A stretch of 64,000 nucleotides of DNA from Campylorhamphus procurvoides (taxonomy: Eukaryota > Chordata > Aves > Passeriformes > Dendrocolaptidae), in contig WBMV01003293.1 in assembly GCA_013396655.1 (NCBI GenBank), positions 1,505-65,504 on the forward strand. The letters run 5' to 3'. A program made the translations under genes and the position numbers. This document shows, one piece after another, positions 55,701-64,000 of this stretch. The notes below the pieces were generated by a model. The model was not told the origin of the DNA. It did no database searches and saw only the letters and a program-made list of their open reading frames with translations. Each line of letters opens with the position of its first letter. The first letter of the stretch is position 1.

Positions 55701-57145
55701 TGTTGTTAGGCTAAAACCAGCCGTGGCTATTTTTGAAACACTGATGCTCCCCAAGCAACACTTAATGTCACTGTGAAGCTTTAAAATGAGACCTAGAAAA
55801 TTGCTCTTGCAAGGATCTGTTCAAATATAAACCCCATTGGACCAGGGTGGAGGATCCCCGAAGGCCAACAATGTTATCTTTGTCTACAGAAAACAATTAG
55901 AAAGCTGATTTTAAAATGTTACAATTAAAAGATTAATATAAATGCATTTCTGATGGCATATCACAGGCTTACAGACTTCAAGAAGCTCTTTCAAAATATC
56001 AGTGCCTTCAAGCAAAATAGCTCGTTTTGTTTTTTCTCCATGGTGAACAGACTACAGGCAATTTACACACACTTTCTAATCTTAAAAATACTTTATCTGT
56101 GCTATGCATCTTATGTGCTATGAATTCCATACAGAGATTGTAAAAATATACATAAAGCCTCATACAAATTTACTGTTCTGTCTATAGATTCATGGCTGAA
56201 GATAAAGCATTCTAGTAGAAAAGCCTGGGGGCAGGCACAAAAAATCCGATGAGCAGGAGTTTTGTAAAATTTAATAGAAATGTTTGTACCTGTAGTTTAG
56301 ATAATCAGATTACAGTGGGATTTCAAAATTAATTTCCCTTTCTTGAGCAGTTTTATGTTGTGTTTTGGGAATAATCACACAAACTGAACACTACAAACAA
56401 AAACCCTGGGTTTATTGAGGTCACTAGGGCAACTCCTACTGATTTCAGCTGGGCCAGGGCCTCACTTTATGAGGAAGTCTTGGGGAGAAAATAAATTCAG
56501 ACTTCTAGAAATGTAGCAGCATGCCAAAAAGCTTTTCCTTAATTTCATTCTGAACATGGTCACCCTGCCATCTGAGAAAGCTGCTCCTTTCATTGCCTTC
56601 ATGAAACCAGCAGGTATCCCTGCTCCCACTGATTCCTGCAAGCCTGGCACAATAAGCTGGCTTTCAAAGCTTCTGCTTTTTACAGTGGCCAAATACTGTT
56701 GCTCTGCTGAAGTCCCCATCTCACCCTTGTGCCAGGATCTCAGCTTCCACTGAGGGCTGGGCTTGGGAGGTCCAAAAAGACTCTCTTAGCTTTTTTAAGC
56801 TTGTCCTGAGCTGTAGGATAACTAGGCTTGCTTATCAGAGACTAGGAAATAATCCTGGGTTCCTACACCTAAGAGCTGAGCATTTACCAGGAGCCTGTTT
56901 TAGACAGGACAGAGAGAGGCAGGGGTTGTCAGCTCGTGAGGAGTTTCCAGCTAAGTGGGAACAGGGAGCCTCTTCTCCACCAAGTAGGACAATACCTTCA
57001 AGACCAACAACAGAATTCAGCTTTTGGAGTCCACTTCCTCCCCAACCCAGAAACATCCTATTACTTTTTCCTTCCACTTCAAACTCCTCTTTTTCTGGTG
57101 CAAACACACATGTGCTTCTCTGCCTCACCAAAGACACTGACACAG
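49797..57145. other. Gene-free stretch downstream of BTBD3
   Basis: No gene, RNA gene or clear transposon recognised. A short (GAAA)n run occurs at about 50,946-50,961. Overlapping short frames at 53,640-54,130 and 56,835-57,400 are open on both strands because of local base composition. None shows family resemblance. Confidence 0.6.
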
Positions 57146-57406
57146 CTGTACCTAACATCCATTTCCAAAGCAAGTGTCCCAGCACTTGTCAGATTTCAGA
57201 GGGGAATGTCCCTTTGGATGATACAGGCCATCCTTTGTCCATCTTGCCCCCTTAGTTCTTGCCTGTTATCAAAGAATCTGAGGCTGCTGACGGCACCCAT
57301 CTCCTCTATCATACCAAGCTACACTGCTGCTGCCAATGTGGTACTTACTGAACCAAATCACACTGGTGTCTGGGACACCTGCTTTGGAAATGGATGTTAG
57401 GTACAG
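57146..57406. repeat. 37-bp near-perfect inverted repeat enclosing 187 bp
   Basis: The left arm (57,146-57,182) starts CTGTACCTAACATCC and the right arm (57,370-57,406) is its reverse complement at 36 of 37 positions. The single difference is A at 57,173 opposite C at 57,379. Weaker complementarity continues about 20 bp inward. The whole 261-bp unit could be a miniature inverted-repeat transposon: a TA dinucleotide lies just outside the CCTAAC ends on both sides, as for Tc1/mariner. It could equally be a local inverted duplication. The spacer has no recognisable transposase. A transcript of either strand would fold into a long hairpin. Confidence 0.85.
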
Positions 57407-58299
57407 ACTAAGAGCTGGTGCCATTAGTACAGGCCAAGGCATAGGACAGTTCCTGCTTGAAGCCAGTTCCAAATGAGAAGTGCAGGACACATAAGAGAAC
57501 TTGGATCAAGAATGTAGCAGTCTGGTACCAAGTATTGCAGTAAGAATTCTAGAAAAACAACTTACCGAAAGTGACAAGTTTGATGCCTGTAAACATGCTT
57601 TAATCAGAATTTTGGATGAACTCTGAAGGTACTGATTTTTACGGGGGAAGACTTCCTCAATTTCCATGTCTCTCTATCAAACTGTGGAGTATTTCTTGTC
57701 GTTAGCTTAGTAATATCTGAAAGGTATTGGAGGTAAGACATCATGGAAGTGGGGCTTCAGCTTCACTGACCAAAAATGTATTTAAAATGAAGTCTCAAAT
57801 CTTTTGCAAGAAAATTGTTAAGTAAGAGAATAGTCAGATTTCTGAATAATATGATATAATTAACTTTTCATCGGAGAACAGCCTCTTGGCACTACCCATG
57901 TCCTTTCTGATCTATCAGAGACTGAAAAGCATGGCCTTTCCAGTGCCAACTGTCTTTGAGAATAAACAAGAGACCCTCCCCCTTCATCTCTACATACTTA
58001 ATAATATTAATAGAACATTAAAATATTAATGCTACTAGACAAGGTCTTTCATAAAGCACATAAATGAATTCATTCACTCTAGCTCATTAGCTTAATCGTC
58101 AACCTTTTTACAATGTAACTGATTAACATTTTCATTGTTCTTTCTTGTTTTTCCTTTAGACTTTTGCTTCTTTGGGGATCAAAAGATCTCTGAATACATA
58201 AGCTCAACAAATATCCCTGCACAACTGTGCAACAATAGAAACTGCTAAAGGAGATAACTAAGTAAGGGCTTTCACAGCTCATGCTTCAAAGATACTGCA
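57407..58299. other. Intergenic DNA beyond the BTBD3 3' end
   Basis: AT-rich sequence with no gene or transposon recognised. It contains several ATTAAA/AATAAA-like words on the minus strand, so a longer BTBD3 transcript ending here cannot be excluded. Confidence 0.45.
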
Positions 58300-58323
58300 G
58301 GAAACAATCATTTAAGAATAATT

Positions 58324-58329
58324 TTTATT
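58324..58329 (-). promoter_or_regulatory. BTBD3: Candidate distal poly(A) signal of BTBD3
   Basis: Plus-strand TTTATT reads AATAAA on the gene strand. Cleavage would be expected 10-30 nt further, near 58,300-58,315, followed by moderately T/G-rich sequence. It is chosen as the most distal good hexamer, without transcript evidence. Confidence 0.4.
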
Positions 58330-58433
58330 TGTATGTTCAACGCGATTATACACATTCATGAGTCCAACAAGCTCTGCACTGTGACATTAGAGATACAGTA
58401 CAATAACATTCAACATGAGGTACTTCATATATT

Positions 58434-58446
58434 TATATATATATAT
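58434..58446 (+). repeat. (TA)n microsatellite in the inferred 3' UTR
   Basis: Thirteen bases of alternating T and A preceded by further AT-rich sequence. A simple repeat that could vary in length. Confidence 0.85.
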
Positions 58447-58846
58447 CTGTCCTTTATAAATAATGTTGTAAGCCTGCTAAGGTCAAACACTGCTTCAGCA
58501 CAAATGGGTGCTGGGACCTGAAGTGAGCTGAGTTTATCACAACAACAACAAAAAAAACCCCAAAACCCAAACCAGTTCAGTGCAATAAGTATGTCAAAAT
58601 TAAAATGTTTACTTAAATACTATTTTAGATATGTAGAAAGTATATTACATTATACTCACTTATGACAGATTCCTCTCGCTAGGAAAATCAAAGATACAAG
58701 TAGCAAAGATGGACAGGTACAGTTTAAGACAGAATCTATGAGGTCATCTCTATGGACATTACATTTACATTCCAGGTTGATATGGCTGATGCTTGCAAGA
58801 TGTCAGTCAATGTATTCAAGCTTGGATGCTACTGCTAAACCACCCA

Positions 58847-58875
58847 CAGTAGGTGCCACATTTAGGCACCTACTG
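58847..58875. other. Perfect 11-bp stem-loop (7-nt loop) in the inferred BTBD3 3' UTR
   Basis: CAGTAGGTGCC (58,847-58,857) and GGCACCTACTG (58,865-58,875) are exact reverse complements around ACATTTA. Seven of eleven pairs are G:C, so the RNA hairpin should be stable on either strand. Flanking bases do not extend the stem. It may be an RNA element or a relic of an old repeat with a GGCACCTA motif. Confidence 0.75.
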
Positions 58876-59720
58876 AAGTGCCGTGATGCCCCAAGGTGAC
58901 TGGTACTGGCCACCTTCTTATACGCCAGTACTTGTTAGCATCAGGTGGTGCTCAGCAACAAGTCACACTGTGAGCATCAAAAGGTGTTTTGGGGTGCTTT
59001 TATTTGATTATCCATACTGGAAACCTTTACATGCACCAGCTCCTAAAACCCAGAATGGACTCAGAGGAATTAAGCTTGAGGCTGCTTTCATCCTACTTCG
59101 TCAAAAGGATTTCATAAAAGGAGAAAATAATAATTAAATAACAGCTCCTTTTCTACATATTACAGCTACAGAGTATTCTGATCTCTGAACTGCTGTTCCA
59201 GCCAGTGAATGTAGCAGATACCTCACCTTTGTTTGCAGGTAATTAAAACAAAAAAAAATAAATTAAAAGTAAGAACCCAAGTCTAGTTATACCAATGCAG
59301 TATTCTCTGACTTGTCCCACCAGCTGAGGCACCTCAACTCAGCTCAACCAAACAACTCAGAATGCAGCTTGTTACCACAAGCAACTTGTCAATCTGATCA
59401 TCACTCAGAGTAATTACATCTGCATCAGCCTTGCTGTAAGAAAACTTAATCAGCTGATTAGCATCTTTCACTGCTTTCAAATGTATCTAAAGAAGAGGAA
59501 CTGCTGCTCAGATTTTGTCTAAAAGTAGATGACCATTACCTCATACAATCTTAGATTCCTTTTTCCAATCTCTTCAACAACTCTTCCTCCACTCCATACC
59601 ATTTATACTCTTTGTCTATTTTCAGCTGCAGATCTAAATATAAATAACGAGGTTTTTTTAAATCTCTCTCTGGGAGTTTTCCATGGAGCATTCTGTTTAG
59701 GTTTCACTAACAGTCTGGAT

Positions 59721-59728
59721 TATGTACA
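59721..59728 (-). promoter_or_regulatory. Pumilio response element (UGUACAUA)
   Basis: On the gene strand this reads UGUACAUA, which fits the PUM1/PUM2 consensus UGUANAUA. It lies in the inferred BTBD3 3' UTR, 41 nt from a second site. Pumilio proteins repress or destabilise bound mRNAs, including in dendrites. Function here is inferred from motif only. Confidence 0.5.
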
Positions 59729-59769
59729 TCTGTTACAAAAAACAAAACATTTTCTATATATTTTGAGGG

Positions 59770-59777
59770 TATTTACA
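59770..59777 (-). promoter_or_regulatory. Pumilio response element (UGUAAAUA)
   Basis: On the gene strand this reads UGUAAAUA, one of the highest-affinity forms of the Pumilio site. On the transcript it precedes the UGUACAUA site by 41 nt. No expression evidence is available. Confidence 0.5.
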
Positions 59778-61611
59778 TTTCAGAAAGAGTGCTGCTTACA
59801 CACATGTATGTATGTATATAAAACATTAAACGCTAAAATGGATGAAAGGCATAAATCCTGCAGGGTAGTTTTTTTACCTGGCTCTCCTTTTATTACCTAG
59901 AGAGAAAATCTTGGCTTTGGCCATAAAGTGTTTGATGTCTATGCTCCAGTTTTCCTTACTTCAGATGGTATTTCGGACACTGCAAAGATGTATTGGCACT
60001 TTAGGATGGCCGGGGGCCAGGCTTCCAACCGTCGAGCAACACTTAGAGTAATAGCATTAAACTGGTAAGAAATCATAGGAGAAAAACATTTTTATTACAG
60101 AACTGACAAGAGAATTTAGTGTTATGCTACATTAATGTGTTGATATAGTATAACATTTATCTTCAGTCTGTCTGAAGAATCATTTGGTCCTCTCACTTCA
60201 TTAAAACGTATGCTACAAACAGAACCCACTTCAAAGGTGAAGTAAGAGTGAGATGCTTTACAATAGGTACTGTGTCTATGAGGAGCAACTGTCCCAGTGC
60301 AGTGGTGAGGGATTTTCTCATGTTTAAATAGTACCTGTAGTTCTTATTCATACTGGCTTCCTTCCCTGATACAAGGAGTATCTCTAATACTTTTCCAAAA
60401 ATGATACAGACACATAACAAGAAGTCTGGGGGAAAAAAATTCAGACAAGAAAAGGTTCTGTACCACATAATCCTCTGACTGATGCGTAGCCATAAGCAGT
60501 TGCAAGAGATCCAACATTAACACATTAGAGAAGACTTCTTCCTCACCGCTATCTGATGGTATACACTAAGTATAATATGACCACAGTCGTGAATCTTCTG
60601 TCTTTGTCTAAATGTCAACTGGTAATAAAAAGAAAAAAAGTCAGGATTAATACATTCTTTCGTTCCTCTATAATCTGCTTCTACCATGTTTAGGAAGAAA
60701 TTAAAAAAAACACCCAAAACAAACACCAAATTATCCTGCATGATGACTGATATTAATTCCCATTTATTTAGTAAGGGTTCAAAGAAAAGCCATTTCAAGA
60801 GTAACTCAATGTAGCAAAAACTAGGTCATGGGAGTAGAGTTTCAAAAGCTGCATATACAATTTGAATGTGTGCAAGTACTTCCTTGGCTTTGAGGTGGGA
60901 TCCATAGAAAATGAACTCCCAGGGTAACCTGCCAAGCCCACATCCCTTCCTTACCATAAACATGCCCATGCACTGTGGCCATGGTCAGCATGCTGTGTAA
61001 GCTTCCTGAATGATGCTTGCTTCTCTCCATCTTCCCCCACAGCCATCCCAAACAGGTGGCTGCAGAAGACTCTCATAGGATGGTTTGAACCTGGGCCTTT
61101 TCTGCTTACAACTGAGGGACTTCTTTCAGCTCCCATGGTCAGAAGCAGCTCAGTTTGCTGGAATCTCTAAAGTCTGCAGAGCAGACAGCAGAGAGAGCTA
61201 TAAAAAAAGACTTTTCATTTTCTACCCCTACCTCACCAAAGAATTACAAGCAGAAAGCAGGAACTGGAGAAAAGGAATCAACAAAGACAGTGTTTAGTGA
61301 GATACAAGAGATGAATGTCCTCTGGTGATTCACAGGTGCCTCAAAGAAAGGGTCAGCATCACCAGCAAACAGGCACGCCTCTTACAAAGCCTTTAAAACT
61401 CATTGTTTCTAAGAGCTTCCAGTTTAAAATATTACACTTGAACCTCATCACTGACAGTGCTACACGTATAGCAAGGCAGGAACTGGCCCACAGCGTTTTG
61501 TTACGCATTCCCTGTACTGATCATGTATCTGCAGATAAAAATCTAAGTGTCAGTAGGCCTGAACCTGACAGTTTCTTCATCGCAAAATGCTTTGTCTCCA
61601 CACACTCTCAT

Positions 61612-62644
61612 TCAAGCATAAAATATGAGTTCGGGAATTTGCCCCCCCTGTACCCCCGTGCCATTTGTACTGTCCGAAGAGCACTGAAACTGCACAGTCA
61701 CCTTCCCACACTGAACTTCTGTCATTCCTTCTTGTCCAAAATAGCTGAGTTCGTTACCATCCAGTATCACACTTGCTGTGTAAAAGGTGTCAGGCTCAAT
61801 CTGCACCGGATATTCAAACCACACAGGAAAAGTGTTACTAGAACCATCCGAGAAGTATTTACTCAAGTTCTGGCCTAGGATAACTCCTTGCCGTTTGAGT
61901 TCAATCTTGGCACTGTACTCTGCCGACCCACAGCTGGAGCCGTAGAGCCCAAAGCCTGCGATAAACACTCTCTTATCAACAGCAAACTGGATGCTGTCGC
62001 AGCGGCCCCTGTAGCGCCACTGGTTGCTGCGGTAAGCACATGACTGGAAGCGGTGGCAGCGCTGGGGAACGAGGCCTTTCCGGGGCTTGCTGACAAACTG
62101 CAGCTCAGGCTTCTTGGCTGCCGTGTACCAGAGGAAGATGTCATTGGTCTCGTTGAGGGTGAGAATCCCAGACTGAGCGGCGCCGTTGGCGAAGTCGTCC
62201 AGAGCCATGGTCGGGATGCGGATCAGGTACAGGGCCTTCCCCAGGACTTTGCGCTTGTTCTCGATGGTCGCCGTCAGCTCCTGGCGCTGACACTCCACTT
62301 CAGCCCAGTTCAGAGCCGCTTCGAAAACAACAATTTCTTTGGCATTCAGAGTCTCCCTTCGGAGGATGCTTTCAAGTGTCTGAAAATCAATGTCACAGAA
62401 GCCCTCAGACTTCAATGCTAGCTCAGCTTGGGCATCAATCACTTCCCAACAGCGCTGGGTCAGGTCAGGTTCCTCGAATAAGCAGCTCTGGGAAAGCAGC
62501 ACGCAGGCATTCTTTGCACTTAGGCTTGTCTCTAGGAAGTTGACGCAGGCGCGGGCAAGATGAGGGACGATGTACTTCTTGGCAGCATAAAGAGTGGCCA
62601 GTACAGTATCAGCAGCCAAATCGATTTCATCACAGTATATGTAC
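61612..62644 (-). CDS. BTBD3: BTBD3, last coding exon (343 C-terminal residues, partial gene)
   Basis: BTBD3 is a BTB-BACK-PHR protein, thought to act as a Cullin-3 adaptor and, in mammalian cortex, to steer dendrites toward active axons. The exon codes for the end of the BTB domain (residues 1-40, starting YIYCDEIDLAADTV), the BACK domain (about 42-150) and the PHR domain (about 195-343, with NQWRYRGRCDSIQFAV and SDGSSNTFPVWFEYPV). It ends GGQIPELIFYA and a TGA at 61,612-61,614. Residues such as YIYCDEI and HLARACVNF fit BTBD3 rather than the paralogue BTBD6. The exon starts with the last base of a split Lys/Arg codon at 62,644, just after a TTTCAG acceptor. The open frame continues upstream to 62,817 but that part is intron. 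Most of the BTB domain and the N-terminus are encoded outside the window. No frameshift or stop is seen, so the gene looks intact. Human BTBD3 has about 522 residues; this exon covers the last two thirds. Confidence 0.97.
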
Positions 62645-62665
62645 CTGAAACCAAACACACGTGTG
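62645..62665 (-). promoter_or_regulatory. BTBD3: 3' splice site of the final BTBD3 intron
   Basis: On the gene strand the intron ends in GTGTTTGGTTTCAG before the exon's first G. Joining at this point restores the expected reading frame and the conserved YIYCDEID sequence. The tract upstream is only moderately pyrimidine-rich, but the protein match fixes the site. Confidence 0.93.
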
Positions 62666-64000
62666 TGACACTGCTGCTTAATGCAGAAACAGAATGTGTA
62701 AACAGCAAACTTACTCAGAATTATAAACAAATAAAGACTATTTAGATGGCTCCACATTAAAACTAAGCAGTGCTTTTGGGGAGTACTGATTAAATCCAGA
62801 AAGAAAGTATAAAACAAATTCAGTACTCATGGAAGACAACTTAAATCTAAGGTGAACCCAACTTCCCACTTGGGGTGCATGCCATGGACACAACGGTTAT
62901 GTTTACAAAGCATGGCCCCTCCAGCGCTGTGTCCCTTCCATACAGGCCTTGGCTGATGAGAGGCCATCTGCCCCTGGTGAGAGCTCCTTGGGTGCTACCT
63001 TACTGGGATAACACAAGGCTGGAACATTACCAAGAGTATTTGGACTGGATACCCCATGATGGTGACCTGTGACTTACTGAGGTGTATATACAAACACAGG
63101 AATGAAGACAACAAATTTATAGCGAATAACTAGGACATCTAAGAAGAAAAATGCTATTCAAGTATATCAGGTGCTATTCATTTCCATAAATACTGGGCAG
63201 GATGTTTTTAGTGGATGGCTTTTTTCTTTCCTTTTTCTTTTTTTTTTAACAGGGAGATGAAGCTTATAGGAAAAGGAAAGGCACAGAACTGTAATTTTCA
63301 GGGTTTTTAATGCTTGCAACATCCTAACTCAACAGCGTCTTCTCTCAGTCTCACTGCATAAGGAGGAAAAAAGCTTTACTGCTTTGCTAGTGTGGTGGAA
63401 GAGATGAAGGTGAAATTCTACTTATGCGACTAAACTGCTGGGATCTGTTGCTCAGAGAAATGAAGCATTGTACAGTTTTTTCTTTTCAGAATCTCATGCT
63501 TCAGGGCCCCATTTGCAGCTGGTGAATGCAATGTGCTAAAGCCATGCCAAATGCAATTTTACTCCTCACAGGGATAAGCAAGTCTTGATGTTTATGGCCG
63601 AAAAAGTATCTTCCTCCAGAAAAGCTGAAGTTGTATGCAACCCTGTACTAAGTAAAATTTTCTAGTTAGCAGGTTTCCCTACAAAATGAATTTTTGCAGA
63701 ACAGATGTGCCTATAAAGTGGAACTAGTACCTACACTGATCTGATTGTAGTTTTAAATAACTATTTGTATTTTTGCAGGTCTAAGACAGTATCCTCCAAG
63801 CCACACTTAGGAAACATGCACAGAGGAGATACTGCTCCAGCAATATAAAATTGAAGAGGTTATAGAGAAAAAGAATACTTACACAGAGCCAAACCTGTTT
63901 TTAATCTTTACTACTTGGTTTCAGCTTATTTGTAACAACAAAGAGCATATCTATATATCAGTGGTTACAGGCTTAGCTCCTTCACTGGCCAAAAAATTTC
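62666..64000 (-). other. BTBD3: BTBD3 intron (continues beyond the window)
   Basis: The segment lies upstream of the last exon on the gene strand. I looked for the preceding exon, which should encode most of the BTB domain, and found no matching frame, so this intron must extend past position 64,000. It contains a poly(T) run near 63,239-63,248 and no recognisable gene or mobile element. Confidence 0.85.

Larger units (their letters stand above)
58300..61611 (-). other. BTBD3: Inferred BTBD3 3' untranslated region
   Basis: This begins directly after the BTBD3 stop codon and runs without a splice signal I would trust to a minus-strand AATAAA at 58,324-58,329. The length, about 3.3 kb, is plausible for a neuronal BTB gene, but the end is inferred. 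Earlier AATAAA signals on the minus strand lie at 60,763-60,768, 60,091-60,096, 59,889-59,894 and 58,999-59,004, so shorter isoforms are possible. Inside are two Pumilio-type sites, an 11-bp stem-loop, an AT microsatellite (58,434-58,446) and a CpG-bearing block near 59,990-60,040. Open frames here are taken as chance. Confidence 0.5.

Noticed and set aside
56936..57400. 154-codon frame containing the LYLTSISKA peptide, repeated on the opposite strand nearby
   Set aside because: The repeated peptide is produced by the DNA inverted repeat read on both strands, not by a protein repeat.
61315..61878. 187-codon plus-strand open frame
   Set aside because: It is antisense to the BTBD3 stop region, PHR-coding sequence and 3' UTR; a shadow of the real gene.
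62645..62817. Upstream extension of the BTBD3 open frame to a methionine
   Set aside because: The sequence before YIYCDEID does not match BTBD3 and is preceded by a TTTCAG acceptor; it is intron.
63874..63882. Strong minus-strand donor-like GTAAGTATT
   Set aside because: The sequence upstream on the gene strand is not BTB-domain coding and has no clear acceptor, so no exon is called. A rare alternative or non-coding exon cannot be excluded.

Overview
This window is vertebrate nuclear DNA, most likely from a bird, possibly a songbird. Three things point that way. It carries CR1 LINE fragments whose 3' tails match the avian CR1 pattern. It carries LTRs of the class II (beta-like) and ERVL-like types familiar from bird genomes. 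Its one recognisable gene has introns and is nearly identical to vertebrate BTBD3. There are no operons, ribosome-binding sites or other bacterial signals. Apart from one exon, the open frames look like chance or antisense frames in AT-rich non-coding DNA.

Layout: 1-541 is the right end of an endogenous retrovirus (polypurine tract plus 3' LTR), followed by a 26-bp minisatellite at 709-800. From about 800 to 58,300 is a gene desert containing: an 847-bp ERVL-like LTR (9,360-10,206) carrying a CTCF-like motif; a minus-strand CR1 (30,072-30,610); a small CR1 fragment (38,500-38,645); a solo class II LTR with a perfect 6-bp target-site duplication (46,005-46,374); a plus-strand CR1 (49,235-49,796); and a 37-bp, 36/37 inverted repeat spanning 261 bp (57,146-57,406). 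From about 58,300 to 61,611 is the inferred 3' UTR of BTBD3. The last coding exon of BTBD3 (minus strand) is 61,612-62,644. From 62,645 to the end is BTBD3 intron; the exon with most of the BTB domain lies outside the window.

The single gene is therefore the 3' half of BTBD3, a BTB-BACK-PHR protein of neurons. In human, BTBD3 is followed by a desert of roughly a megabase before SPTLC3, so the desert here is probably the first 58 kb of the orthologous interval and could hold distal enhancers. I can name candidate elements (homeodomain-site cluster, AP-1/inverted repeat, octamer region, CpG-bearing block) but cannot prove conservation without alignments. I found no convincing new protein-coding system. 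The most unusual structures are the inverted repeat at 57.1-57.4 kb, the CTCF-like motif inside the duplicated LTR segment at 9.6 kb, and the paired Pumilio sites and 11-bp stem-loop in the BTBD3 3' UTR.
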